Positions 34,619 through 43,472 of a stretch of 64,000 bases of DNA are shown here, piece after piece. The notes beneath the pieces are model-generated. The model ran no database searches, had not been told where the DNA came from, and saw only the letters and a program-made list of their open reading frames with translations. Numbering within the stretch: position 1 is the first letter of the stretch; each line of letters starts with the position of its first letter. The translations under genes and the position numbers were made by a program. Location of the stretch: NCBI RefSeq assembly GCF_965263005.1, contig NZ_OZ253579.1, forward strand, positions 3,534,001 to 3,598,000, read 5' to 3'. This stretch comes from Rariloculus sp965263005. Lineage in GTDB: Bacteria > Pseudomonadota > Gammaproteobacteria > Steroidobacterales > Rariloculaceae.

Positions 34619-36163
34619 ATGACGAACAGCATCAAGGTCTTCGTTCCGGCCGACACAACGGCGCGCTCGCTCGGCGCCGACGGCGTTGCGGAAGCGCTGC
34701 GGCACGAAGCCGCGGCCAGAGGCGACCGGATCGAACTGATACGCAACGGCTCGCGCGGTTTGTATTGGCTTGAGCCGCTTATCGAGGTCGAAGTCGACGG
34801 TGAGCGGGTTGCCTACGGCCCGGTCGCCGAGAGCGACGTCGGCAGCTTGCTGGATGCGGGCTTGCTCGGCGGCGGCGATCATCCCCTTGCACTCGGGCTG
34901 ACTGAGTCGATCCCTTATCTGGCCGAGCAGTCACGACTGACGTTCGCGCGCGTCGGCATCACCGACCCGCTGTCGATTGACGACTACCGTTCGCACGACG
35001 GTTTTCGCGGCCTTGAAAAGGCGGTTTCGATGTCGCCCGAGCAGATCGTCGCCGAGGTCACGGAGTCGGGGCTCAGAGGCCGCGGCGGGGCGGCGTTTCC
35101 GACCGGGATCAAGTGGAACACGGTGCTGCGCACCGAAGCCGACCGCAAGTACATCGTCTGCAACGCCGACGAAGGCGATTCGGGGACGTTCGCCGACCGG
35201 ATGATCATGGAAAGCGATCCGTTTGTCCTGATCGAAGGGATGACGATCTCCGGTCTCGCGGTAGGCGCAACGAAGGGCTATGTCTACATTCGCGCCGAGT
35301 ACCCGCTCGCGATCCGCGTGATGCGCGAGGCGATCGAGCGTGCCCTGGCCGCGGGCTTGCTCGGCAACAACCTGCTCGACAGCGGCAAGGACTTCGACCT
35401 CGAGGTCCGCGAGGCCGCCGGCGCCTACATCTGCGGCGAGGAGACCTCGATGCTCGAGAGCCTCGAAGGCAAACGGGGCATGATACGTTTCAGGCCGCCA
35501 TTGCCGGCCATCAAGGGCTTGTTCGGGGCGCCGACCGTCGTCAACAACGTGATTTCGCTTGCGACGGTGCCGATCATCCTCGACAAGGGCGCAGACTACT
35601 ACAAGGACTACGGCAGCGGCCGGTCGCGCGGCACGCTGACCGTCCAGCTTGCCGGCAACATCAAGCAAGGCGGGCTCGTCGAGATCGGCTTCGGGCGTTC
35701 GCTGCGCGAACTGCTCTACGACTTCGGCGGCGGCAGCGCGACGGGGCGGCCGATCAGGGCCGTGCAGGCCGGCGGACCGCTCGGCGCCTACGTCCATGGC
35801 TCGCAATTCGATACGCCGCTCGATTACGAGGAATTCGCCGCGGTCGGCGCCATGATCGGTCATGGCGGCCTGGTCGTCTTCGACGATACGGTCGACATGG
35901 GCGAGCAGGCGCGATTCGCGATGGAGTTCTGCGCCATTGAATCATGCGGGAAATGCACACCGTGCCGAGTCGGGGCCGTGCGCGGCGTCGAAGTCATAGA
36001 TAGAATCAGAAACGGTGAGAACGAGGCCTCGAACCTGGAGCTGTTGAGGGAATTGTGCGACACGATGGTCAGCGCGTCGCTGTGCGCGCTCGGCGGCATG
36101 GCGCCATTCCCCGTGATCAGCGTGCTGGACCATTTTCCCGAGGACCTGAAGGCGCAAGCGTGA
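34619..36163 (+). CDS. fdsB: NAD-dependent formate dehydrogenase beta subunit (NuoF-like)
   Basis: This 514-residue flavoprotein has an N-terminal thioredoxin-like domain (1-100), then the NuoF core: FMN/NADH site ESGLRGRGGAAFPTG, CNADEGDSGTFADR, ICGEETSMLESLEG, and the 4Fe-4S ligands ESCGKCTPCRVGA with the fourth Cys in SLCALGG. It reduces NAD+ with electrons from formate oxidation in FdsA. Immediately after its TGA, a GTG overlapping as GTGA could have been the original fdsA start, but that frame closes after 14 codons. Confidence 0.92.
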   Translation: MTNSIKVFVPADTTARSLGADGVAEALRHEAAARGDRIELIRNGSRGLYWLEPLIEVEVDGERVAYGPVAESDVGSLLDAGLLGGGDHPLALGLTESIPYLAEQSRLTFARVGITDPLSIDDYRSHDGFRGLEKAVSMSPEQIVAEVTESGLRGRGGAAFPTGIKWNTVLRTEADRKYIVCNADEGDSGTFADRMIMESDPFVLIEGMTISGLAVGATKGYVYIRAEYPLAIRVMREAIERALAAGLLGNNLLDSGKDFDLEVREAAGAYICGEETSMLESLEGKRGMIRFRPPLPAIKGLFGAPTVVNNVISLATVPIILDKGADYYKDYGSGRSRGTLTVQLAGNIKQGGLVEIGFGRSLRELLYDFGGGSATGRPIRAVQAGGPLGAYVHGSQFDTPLDYEEFAAVGAMIGHGGLVVFDDTVDMGEQARFAMEFCAIESCGKCTPCRVGAVRGVEVIDRIRNGENEASNLELLRELCDTMVSASLCALGGMAPFPVISVLDHFPEDLKAQA

Positions 36164-36200
36164 AAGCCCTGGTCACAATTGCGCAGATCGGGGAACGACG

Positions 36201-36608
36201 GTGAGTCGACATTACGAATCGTATCGACGTGCCGAGAACCTCAAGTGGCACGACGAGGATGTTCTGGAGATCCATGCCCACGACGCCGAACAGCGCGGTG
36301 TCGAGCAAGGCGATTGGGTCGGTCTGCAGAGCCGCGCCGGCGAGACGGTACTGCGCGCGGTCATCACCGACCGGGTCCAGCCTGGCGTTGTCTACACGAC
36401 GTTCCACCATCCGGAGTCCGGAGCCAACGTCGTGACGACCGACAATTCGGACTGGGCGACGAACTGTCCCGAGTACAAGGTCACCGCGGTGCAGGCCAAC
36501 AAGGTGACGCAGCTTTCCGAGTGGCAGCGCGGCTTCGAGGAGTTTACGGATCAGCAGATCGAGTTCCTGCGCAAGGCACGCGAGTCGGAAGAACAGACCG
36601 TGGCCTGA
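36201..36608 (+). pseudogene. fdsA: fdsA remnant: C-terminal domain of formate dehydrogenase alpha subunit
   Basis: This 135-residue frame matches only the last part of FdsA, the molybdopterin-dinucleotide-binding domain: WHDEDVLEIHAHDAEQRG, VQPGVVYTTFHHPESG and NSDWATNCPEYKVTAVQ. A full FdsA has about 900-1000 residues with ferredoxin-like, 4Fe-4S and molybdenum domains; none of these is here. Only 37 bases separate it from fdsB. The likely history is a large internal deletion: a GTG overlapping the fdsB stop opens a 14-codon frame that could be the old N-terminus. A split gene with the catalytic part elsewhere, or an assembly collapse, are alternatives. Confidence 0.75.
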
Positions 36609-36613
36609 CCTTG

Positions 36614-36806
36614 GCGGCCCGCGACAAAAGTCCCGCCGCATGGGGCGGAAGACCGCCTCGCCGAAGACGGCTGATCAACCGGCGATGCATCCCGGCTGAG
36701 CTGCGTTGCTCGCCGCTCGAATCTGTCCAATATTCTCGCTCCTCGCGCCTTGTCAGGCGGACGCCTCGCCGGTCTCGGTGCGACTCGGGGCTCTGCCACG
36801 GGCTGC
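36614..36806. repeat. Repeat family A, long variant inside the fds operon
   Basis: This 193-base copy has ends GCGGCCCGCGACAAAAG and CTCTGCCACGGGCTGC. It contains the extra segment with CGGAAGACCGCCTCGCCGAA that the copy at 40520 carries in the opposite orientation. It lies 5 bases after the fdsA remnant stop and 7 before fdsD. Confidence 0.8.
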
Positions 36807-36813
36807 AAGGCCC

Positions 36814-37038
36814 ATGAACGTCAACAAGCTCGTGCGCATGGCGAATCAGATCGCTGAAAACTTCGACTACGGCCCCGATAAACACAAGGCCGCCGAAGGC
36901 ACGGCCGATCATCTGCGCCGGTTCTGGACCCCGGAGATGAAGCAGCTCATCATCCCGTACTCGCGACAGGACCGACACGAGCTCTCCAAGGTCGCGGCGC
37001 TCGCCGTGGCGAAGCTTGGGCAAGGGCAGTCGGGCTGA
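36814..37038 (+). CDS. fdsD: Formate dehydrogenase delta subunit
   Basis: This 74-residue protein has NKLVRMANQIAENFDYGP, HLRRFWTPEMKQLIIPY and a C-terminal alanine helix, all matching the FdsD family, a small subunit needed for active NAD-linked formate dehydrogenase. The ATG at 36814 gives the family start. The AAGG ribosome site (36807-36810) begins at the very first base after the repeat A copy. Confidence 0.88.
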   Translation: MNVNKLVRMANQIAENFDYGPDKHKAAEGTADHLRRFWTPEMKQLIIPYSRQDRHELSKVAALAVAKLGQGQSG

Positions 37039-37088
37039 GCCCGATCTGCGTGCGAAGCGGGCGATAGGCGCGGGGAGGCGGCAACGAG

Positions 37089-38267
37089 ATGTTCGCAAAG
37101 CGTGTCGAGCGTTGCTACAACATCGCCGAGCTTCGCAAGCTCGCAGCGCACAGGTTGCCGGCGCCGATGTATCACTACATCGACGGCGGTGCCGACGACG
37201 AGTGGACGCTCGACCGTAACACCGAAGCCTTCGGCAACTACGAGTTTCAACCACGTTGCCTCGTCGACGTCACCAAGCTCGAAACAGCGACGACGCTGTT
37301 CGGCGAGCGGATCGACTGGCCGTTTTTCTGCTCGCCGACCGCCCTTTCGCGACTGTTCAACTACCAGGGCGAACGGGCTGTCGCCCGCGCGGCGCACGCG
37401 GCCGGCACGATCTATTCACTGTCGAGCATTTCGTCGTCGAGCATCGAGGAGGTCGCGAAATTCACGGACGGTCCGAAGGTGTTTCAGGTCTATATCTTCA
37501 AGGATCGGGGCCTGAGCCGCGAATTCATCCAGCGGGCCAAGGACTCCGGCTACAAGGCGCTGCAGTTGACGGTCGACGTGCCCGGTGTCTCCGGAAACCG
37601 CGAGCGCGACATCGTAACGGGCATGACCGTGCCTCCGCAGTTGTCGCTGATGAGCCTGATCGACATTGCGATGCATCCGCGCTGGGTGTACCGTCATTTG
37701 ACGACGCCGAAGATCGACGTGGCCAACGTCGCGCACCGGCCGCCGCAGGGCAGCGCGGACCTTGGCGGTATCATCGAGTATCTCAACAAGCAACTGGATA
37801 CGGGCGTGACGTGGGGCGATGCCGAGTGGATGATCAGGGAGTGGGACGGCCCGTTCGCGCTCAAAGGTGTCATGAGAGCCGATGACGCCAGGCGGGCCGC
37901 CGACATCGGCGCGACCGCGTTGATGGTGTCGAATCACGGCGGCCGCCAGCTCGACTTTGCCCCGGCGCCGTTCGACCTGCTCAAGGATATCGTCGACGCG
38001 GCCGGTGACCGGCTCGAGATCATCTGCGACGGCGGTGTGCGCCGCGGCGCTCATATCCTGAAGGCGCTCGCGCTCGGAGCGCGCGCCTGTGCGGCTGGCC
38101 GCCCCTATCTCTATGGGCTTGGCGCGGGCGGCGAAGCGGGCGCGGCGCAAGCGCTCAAGATCCTGAGAACCGAGATGGAACGCACCATGGCGCTGCTCGG
38201 CTGCAACAACATCCACGATCTCGACGAAAGCTGGCTGCGCAAGGTGGATCGCGGATGTCGAACCTAA
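37089..38267 (+). CDS. FMN-dependent alpha-hydroxyacid dehydrogenase/oxidase (LldD family)
   Basis: This TIM-barrel flavoenzyme of 392 residues has PMYHYIDGGADDEWT at the start, an SPTALSRLF FMN segment, TVDVPGVSGNRERD, the catalytic histidine and arginine in SNHGGRQLD, and ICDGGVRRGAHILKALALGA. It oxidises an L-2-hydroxy acid such as lactate, glycolate or mandelate; the sequence does not say which. There are no membrane segments apart from the family's loop region. It is oddly placed between fdsD and fdhD and overlaps fdhD by 13 bases. Confidence 0.88.
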   Translation: MFAKRVERCYNIAELRKLAAHRLPAPMYHYIDGGADDEWTLDRNTEAFGNYEFQPRCLVDVTKLETATTLFGERIDWPFFCSPTALSRLFNYQGERAVARAAHAAGTIYSLSSISSSSIEEVAKFTDGPKVFQVYIFKDRGLSREFIQRAKDSGYKALQLTVDVPGVSGNRERDIVTGMTVPPQLSLMSLIDIAMHPRWVYRHLTTPKIDVANVAHRPPQGSADLGGIIEYLNKQLDTGVTWGDAEWMIREWDGPFALKGVMRADDARRAADIGATALMVSNHGGRQLDFAPAPFDLLKDIVDAAGDRLEIICDGGVRRGAHILKALALGARACAAGRPYLYGLGAGGEAGAAQALKILRTEMERTMALLGCNNIHDLDESWLRKVDRGCRT

Positions 38268-39133
38268 GAGAGATCGTACACCGCCAAAGCGTGCGGCAGT
38301 TCGGGATTCAACGGATCGGCGTTGGCGCCGGATCTTCCGCGTCCGCCGATACCGATGTCGTGGCGACCGAGGAGCCGCTCGAGATCCGGCTCGGCTATTC
38401 GCGGCCCGACGGCGGTCAGCGGACCGAGCAGAGCATATCCATCACGATGCGAACACCCGGCAACGACGAGGAGCTCGCGCTCGGGTTTCTGTTTACCGAG
38501 GCAATCATCGCAAAGCGGGAAGATGTCGCCTCGGTCGGGCCTTGCGGGCCACCGGCCGAGAACGGTTTGATCAACGTGGTTCGCGTCGAGCTCGCCGACG
38601 ACGTTGCGGTCGATCTCGATCGCCTGGAGCGGCATTTCTATACGTCGTCGAGCTGCGGAGTTTGCGGCAAGGCGTCGATCGAGGCCGTTTCGGTCCAGGG
38701 CCGGTTCGACCTGCACGCTGACGGCATGACCATCGGGCGCGACGTCATCGCGTCCCTGCCCGAGAAGCTTGTGGCGGCGCAGTCGGTATTTGCGGAGACC
38801 GGCGGCCTGCACGCCTCGGGGCTCTTCGATGCGCGCGGCGAAATCGCTGCGGTGCGCGAGGATGTCGGCCGCCACAACGCGCTCGACAAGCTCGTCGGCA
38901 GCCGGCTCAAGATGGACGCGCTGCCGTTGACGGGCCTCGGCATCATCGTGAGCGGCCGCGCGAGCTTCGAACTCATGCAAAAGGCCATGGTCGCGGGCTG
39001 CCCGCTGGTCGCGGCCGTCGGCGCGCCGTCGTCGCTCGCCGTCGAACTCGCCGCCGAGTTCGGCATGACGCTGATCGGTTTCCTCAAACGCGACCGATTC
39101 AACGCCTACGCCCGCCCGGACCGGATCGCCTAG
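38255..39133 (+). CDS. fdhD: Formate dehydrogenase accessory sulfurtransferase FdhD
   Basis: This 292-residue protein has the sulfur-transfer loop SSCGVCGKAS (C134, C137), GLHASGLFD, REDVGRHNALDKLVG and SGRASFELMQKAM, all diagnostic of FdhD. It transfers sulfur from IscS to the molybdenum cofactor of formate dehydrogenase. Its presence implies a working molybdenum formate dehydrogenase somewhere, which contrasts with the broken fdsA upstream. Confidence 0.92.
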   Translation: MSNLREIVHRQSVRQFGIQRIGVGAGSSASADTDVVATEEPLEIRLGYSRPDGGQRTEQSISITMRTPGNDEELALGFLFTEAIIAKREDVASVGPCGPPAENGLINVVRVELADDVAVDLDRLERHFYTSSSCGVCGKASIEAVSVQGRFDLHADGMTIGRDVIASLPEKLVAAQSVFAETGGLHASGLFDARGEIAAVREDVGRHNALDKLVGSRLKMDALPLTGLGIIVSGRASFELMQKAMVAGCPLVAAVGAPSSLAVELAAEFGMTLIGFLKRDRFNAYARPDRIA

Positions 39134-39308
39134 CGCGGTACGGTCAAACCGCGAACCGGCAGCCGACAAGCCGATATCGCCCTTCCGGGACCGCCAACAC
39201 CTGCGTCAGCAGGCTGCGAACCGAATCCGCCTCCGGCCCCGCCTGGCGTGCCGGAAACTCCAGCTTCAGACGGTTTCGAGTCACGGGAAGCTCGAGTCGA
39301 ACACGCGC

Positions 39309-40217
39309 TCAGGCAGCACTCTCCAAGACGTAATACGGCGCAAGCTCAGGCTGACGACAATTCTTCAACGGAACGAGAATCGTCGTCACAAAGGCGTACT
39401 GACCGGAGATCACCGAGTGGCTCACGCTGTCGGTAAGGACCATCCACGCCGAGAACGGGGGGAACCGCAGCTCACGGTAGTCGCTTGGGTCGTCGCGGAA
39501 CTCCTCCGCCTCCTTCATGTAGTTGTGGATTCGGCGCATCGCCCGATCGTAAGGACTCGAATCGATGACCTTGGCAAGCGGATAGGCCTTGCTGACAGCG
39601 GAGATCAGACCGCTATAACAACGGTCCTTGAGGCGCTTGCGCACCTGAATCCGGTCCCCATCTCCTCGGGCCGCGTCATGCAAGGCCGGATGCCGCTCCA
39701 ACAGGCTTGAGAAACTGCCTTTCGTACCCCATACCCGGTCGACGGCAGGATTCACGTTCACGAAGAAGCGCAGAATTCGATCCCCGCCTGTTGCGCCGTA
39801 GGCGCCCGCGTCGACGTGAACGATTTCGTTGCTCGAACGCGGATTCAGGCCACGGCCCTGCTCTTGCGAAGGGCGGAAGCTACAGGTGCCCACCTTCCAG
39901 CCCGGCGCCAAACTTGGAATCGTCCGTTGCAGGTACCGCGTGACGGTGAGGCTGTGATCTTTGAGGATCTCGGTGACCCGGGCCTGCGCAGCCTCGGACC
40001 CTTCAAACCGAGGCACAGAATCGGATTCAGGATGGTAGCTGACGTTCTTGATCCTGGTCTGCGACGGGAGCGCTTCGCGCAAGAAGACCAAATCATCTTC
40101 GCACGGCAGTTCCATGGGACAGCGATCGAAATAGACGACAGTGCTCTTCTCCAGCGCATCCTCGATCTCGGCAACGCTGGCTCCGGAGTAACTGCGCAAT
40201 ACCTCGGTATTTGTCAT
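39309..40217 (-). CDS. Kdo hydroxylase family protein (KdoO-like dioxygenase)
   Basis: This 302-residue protein fits the Fe(II)/2-oxoglutarate-dependent Kdo hydroxylase family. It has IKNVSYHPESDSVPRF, CSFRPSQEQGRGLNPRSS, then IVHVDAGAY (the H-x-D iron ligands), GDRILRFFVNVNPAVDRVWG and a distal histidine near VSHSVISGQYAFVTTI. The family hydroxylates Kdo in the lipopolysaccharide inner core. Base composition is visibly lower in GC than the neighbours and the surroundings hold repeats, which suggests transfer. The family call rests on motif memory, so confidence is moderate. Confidence 0.7.
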   Translation of the reverse strand: MTNTEVLRSYSGASVAEIEDALEKSTVVYFDRCPMELPCEDDLVFLREALPSQTRIKNVSYHPESDSVPRFEGSEAAQARVTEILKDHSLTVTRYLQRTIPSLAPGWKVGTCSFRPSQEQGRGLNPRSSNEIVHVDAGAYGATGGDRILRFFVNVNPAVDRVWGTKGSFSSLLERHPALHDAARGDGDRIQVRKRLKDRCYSGLISAVSKAYPLAKVIDSSPYDRAMRRIHNYMKEAEEFRDDPSDYRELRFPPFSAWMVLTDSVSHSVISGQYAFVTTILVPLKNCRQPELAPYYVLESAA

Positions 40218-40238
40218 GAGTCTTGTGCAAACCTGAGA

Positions 40239-40451
40239 ATGAGTGTGAGGCCGCTTTCAGCCCGCTCCACCGGTGCCGGTAGCTGGTTCAGCGTCGTCGG
40301 AGCAATCAGCTTCATGATCTTGTACATTGTCGCTGACCACGTCTATTGCGACAATCATCCGCGTGAGTACGCTCCGTTTGTAGCCAATCCTGCGCTTTGC
40401 TTGGCAGCACAATTCGGCTTGTCGGCCGTCGGTTCGGGGAATTCAGGTTAA
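40239..40451 (+). CDS. Small membrane protein candidate
   Basis: This 70-residue open frame diverges from the Kdo hydroxylase family gene, 21 bases from its start. It has a single hydrophobic helix (about 16-33, around AISFMILYIVADHVY) and two later cysteines. The ribosome site is weak (TGAGA). It is not recognised and may not be real. Confidence 0.35.
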   Translation: MSVRPLSARSTGAGSWFSVVGAISFMILYIVADHVYCDNHPREYAPFVANPALCLAAQFGLSAVGSGNSG

Positions 40452-40491
40452 TTTAGCTAAATCAACCATTTATGGTCAACCGTTGAGCGTC

Positions 40492-40522
40492 GGACGCTGA
40501 GGTGTCGATATGCTGGCCAGCA
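40492..40522 (+). repeat. Shared 32-base word, copy 2
   Basis: GGACGCTGAGGTGTCGATAT and the bases following match 9644-9675. A GGTTAATTTAGCTAAA word lies at about 40446-40461. The copy runs straight into the left end of repeat A at 40520. Confidence 0.6.
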
Positions 40523-40713
40523 GCCCGTGGCAAAAGCTCCGCGTGGCAACGAGACCGGCGAGGCGCCCGCCTGACAAGGCGCGGGGAACGAGAATATTGA
40601 ACATGTTTGAGCGACGAGCAACGCAGCTCAGGCAGGATGCATCGCCTGTCGATCAATCGTCTTCGGCGAGGCGGTCTTCCGCCCCATGCAGTGGGGCTTT
40701 TGCCACGGGCTGC
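40520..40713. repeat. Repeat family A, long variant upstream of avtA
   Basis: This 194-base copy has ends GCAGCCCGTGGCAAAAG and CTTTTGCCACGGGCTGC (perfect 17-base inverted repeat), the AATATTGAACATGTTTG centre and the extra CTTCGGCGAGGCGGTCTTCC segment. It ends 5 bases before the avtA start. Confidence 0.85.
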
Positions 40714-40718
40714 TAGCA

Positions 40719-41981
40719 ATGGCGTTCGAATATTCCACATTCGGTGAGATGTTCACGCGCCCATCGGGCGCGTTCGAGCTCATGGACGATCTCGCCCGCG
40801 CGATGAGCGGTCAGAGCTCGCTGCTCATGCTCGGCGGCGGCAATCCGGGCAAGATCCCGGCGATGCAGCGGATATTTCAAAGCCGCCTCGAGGCGATCGC
40901 CGCCGATCCCGCGCAGTTCGAGCGGTTTCTGTCGAACTACGCCCACCCGGCCGGCGAGATCACGTTCCGGGAATCGTTGGCGAAACTCCTGCGCGAAGAA
41001 TACGGGTGGCCGCTGGGCACCGAGAACATCGCATTGACCGCCGGCAGTCAGGCGGCATTCTTCATGTTGTTCAATCTGTTCGCGGGCGAGCGGCCCGGCG
41101 GCGCGCCGCGGCGCATCCTGCTGCCCGTAACACCCGAGTATGTCGGCTACGCCAATGTCACTCTCGGGGAGGACATGTTGGCGGCGCGCCGCCCCACAAT
41201 CACGGAACTCGACGACGTTTTCTTCAAGTATCGGCTGGACTTCGAAAACCTGGCCATCGACGAGCGTATCGCGGCCGTCTGCGTATCGCGGCCGACGAAC
41301 CCGACCGGCAACGTGCTGACCGACGATGAAATGCTCAGGCTCGAGGACACCTGCCGCGCGGCGGCTATCCCGCTTATCGTCGACAACGCCTACGGCGCGC
41401 CGTTTCCGAACATCGTGTTCACCGCCGCCCAACCGCGCTGGAGCAGCGGCACGATATTCTGCCTGAGCCTGTCGAAACTCGGTCTGCCCGGCGCGCGCAC
41501 GGGTATCGTCGTCGCCGATGAGGCGATTATCCAGGCGCTCGCGAACATGACCGCCGTGCTCAACCTTGCGGTGGGCAGCGTCGGGCCCGTGCTCGTGCAG
41601 CCGCTCGTCGAGAGCGGCGAAATCCTCACGCTCAGCCTCCGCCACATCCGACCGTTCTATGAGGACAAGGCCAACCGCGCCGCAGCTCTGCTCGGACGCG
41701 AGCTCAAGGGGCTGCCGTTCAGGATTCACAAGCCGGAAGGCGCGTTCTTCCTGTGGCTGTGGCTGCGGGGGCTGCCGGCAGGGAGCATGGCGCTGTACCG
41801 GCGTCTCAAACAGGCCGGCGTCGCCGTGCTGCCGGGAAACCACTTCTTCGCCGGGCTCTCCGAGCCCTGGTCCCACAGCAACGAATGCCTGCGCCTGTCT
41901 GTCGCGCAGGACGACGAAACCGTGGAACGGGGGATCAAGCTGCTGGCCGCGGAGGTCAGGGCCGTGTTCGCGGGCCGATGA
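40719..41981 (+). CDS. avtA: Valine-pyruvate aminotransferase
   Basis: This 420-residue fold-type I aminotransferase opens FGEMFTRPSGAFELMDDLA and MLGGGNPGKIPAMQ as in AvtA. It has SRPTNPTGNVLTD, the PLP-binding SLSKLGLPGAR (K253) and a typical PEGAFFLWLWL near the C-terminus. It swaps amino groups between valine or alanine and the matching 2-oxo acids. The ATG at 40719 lies 5 bases after repeat A; an in-frame ATG inside the repeat (40686) is not family-like. There is no clear ribosome site, so leader content may come from the repeat. Confidence 0.9.
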   Translation: MAFEYSTFGEMFTRPSGAFELMDDLARAMSGQSSLLMLGGGNPGKIPAMQRIFQSRLEAIAADPAQFERFLSNYAHPAGEITFRESLAKLLREEYGWPLGTENIALTAGSQAAFFMLFNLFAGERPGGAPRRILLPVTPEYVGYANVTLGEDMLAARRPTITELDDVFFKYRLDFENLAIDERIAAVCVSRPTNPTGNVLTDDEMLRLEDTCRAAAIPLIVDNAYGAPFPNIVFTAAQPRWSSGTIFCLSLSKLGLPGARTGIVVADEAIIQALANMTAVLNLAVGSVGPVLVQPLVESGEILTLSLRHIRPFYEDKANRAAALLGRELKGLPFRIHKPEGAFFLWLWLRGLPAGSMALYRRLKQAGVAVLPGNHFFAGLSEPWSHSNECLRLSVAQDDETVERGIKLLAAEVRAVFAGR

Positions 41982-42057
41982 AAGCCGTCGAGAATCGGAC
42001 CCCGGGATCGAGGCAGCCGGCGCCGGACCCCGCGTCTCGAGTGGGTCCGGCGATTTC

Positions 42058-43461
42058 GTGCATTGGAGCGCCAAATTGCTCAAGGTGACCGAACTTCAGT
42101 ACGTCGCCGATTCCGCGGCGCGGCTCGAAGCGCTGTCGGACCGGCCGGGGTGTGCGTTCCTCGACAGCGGGACAGCCTCCGACCGCTCCGGAAACGCGCG
42201 CTACGACATCCTTTCGGCCGATCCCTACCTGACGTTGACGACACGAGGCGCGGTGACAACCATCCGGTCGCGCCGCACCGAAACGCAGTCGCTCGACGAC
42301 CCCCTGTCCTTGCTCCGTCAGCAGCTCGGCGAACGACAGGATGCGCCACCGGATCTGCCGTTCTGCGGCGGGGCGCTCGGCTACTTCGGCTACGATCTCG
42401 GCCGGCGGTTCGAGGAACTGCCGTCCGGCGCCGAGGCCGATATCGATATGCCCGAACTTGCCGTTGGTCTCTACGACTGGGCCGTGGTCGTCGATCATTT
42501 CGAGCGACGGGCCTGGCTCGTCGGCCAAGGCCGGGACGAACGCACATTCGCCGAATGGGACGGTCTGGTCGATTCACTTGAGCAGCCGAGGCCCCGGCCA
42601 GGGACACCTTTCGAGGTGCTATCGCCGGTCGTCTCCAATTTCGACCGGCAGACCTACGAGCGCGCTTTCGGTCGAATCAAGGCACACATTCGCAGCGGCG
42701 ACTGCTATCAGGTCAATCTTACTCAACGGTTCGAAGCCAAAGCGAGAGGCAACGCCTGGCAGGCCTATCTGAAGCTGCGGCGGATCAATCCCGCGCCGTT
42801 CTCGGCCTATCTCGATCACCCCGACGGCCGGATCCTGTGCTCCTCGCCCGAACGCTTCCTCAAGCTGCGCGGGGACCGTGTCGAGACCAAACCGATCAAG
42901 GGTACGCGGCCAAGATCCGTGCACGGCGCTCGCGATCGTGCGTTTGCAGCCGAATTGCGCAACAGCGACAAGGACCGTGCGGAGAACGTCATGATTGTGG
43001 ATCTCTTGCGCAACGATCTTGGCAGGAGTTGCGTGCCAGGCTCGATACGCGCGACACGGCTCTTCGACGTCGAGAGTTTCGCAAGCGTTCACCATCTCGT
43101 GAGCACGGTCACGGGCCGCCTGGCAGAAGATCGGCATGCCGTGGATCTCCTGCGCGGCTGCTTTCCGGGCGGCTCGATCACGGGCGCGCCGAAGGTGCGC
43201 GCGATGCAGATTATCGACTCGGTCGAGCCCCACCGGCGCAGCATCTATTGCGGCGCGATCGGCTATATCGGCTTTGACGGCAACATGGACACGAACATCG
43301 CCATTCGCTCGCTCGTGCAACACAGGGATTCGATCTACGCGTGGGCTGGTGGCGGCATCGTCGCCGATTCCGAGCCCGAGGCCGAATTCCAGGAGAGCCT
43401 CGACAAGGCCGCCGCCCTGCTCGCCGTGCTTGACCGCCCAGGCTCGCGCCGGGCGGGATAA
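42058..43461 (+). CDS. pabB: Aminodeoxychorismate synthase component I
   Basis: This chorismate-utilising enzyme of about 467 residues has SGDCYQVNLTQRFEA, SSPERFLKLRGDRVETKPIKGT, DRAENVMIVDLLRNDLGR, GCFPGGSITGAPKVRAMQII and YCGAIGYIGFDG. The N-terminal part (GGALGYFGYDLGRRFE) fits PabB better than TrpE. With PabA it makes aminodeoxychorismate for folate. The start is uncertain (GTG 42058, TTG 42076 or GTG 42085). It converges on the fused folK-folP gene, also in folate synthesis, 11 bases apart. Confidence 0.88.
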   Translation: MHWSAKLLKVTELQYVADSAARLEALSDRPGCAFLDSGTASDRSGNARYDILSADPYLTLTTRGAVTTIRSRRTETQSLDDPLSLLRQQLGERQDAPPDLPFCGGALGYFGYDLGRRFEELPSGAEADIDMPELAVGLYDWAVVVDHFERRAWLVGQGRDERTFAEWDGLVDSLEQPRPRPGTPFEVLSPVVSNFDRQTYERAFGRIKAHIRSGDCYQVNLTQRFEAKARGNAWQAYLKLRRINPAPFSAYLDHPDGRILCSSPERFLKLRGDRVETKPIKGTRPRSVHGARDRAFAAELRNSDKDRAENVMIVDLLRNDLGRSCVPGSIRATRLFDVESFASVHHLVSTVTGRLAEDRHAVDLLRGCFPGGSITGAPKVRAMQIIDSVEPHRRSIYCGAIGYIGFDGNMDTNIAIRSLVQHRDSIYAWAGGGIVADSEPEAEFQESLDKAAALLAVLDRPGSRRAG

Positions 43462-43472
43462 ACGGGATAGCG

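Noticed and set aside
42058..43461. Reading the pabB gene as trpE
   Set aside because: The N-terminal GYFGYDLGRRFE and folate neighbourhood fit PabB better, and no trp genes are near.
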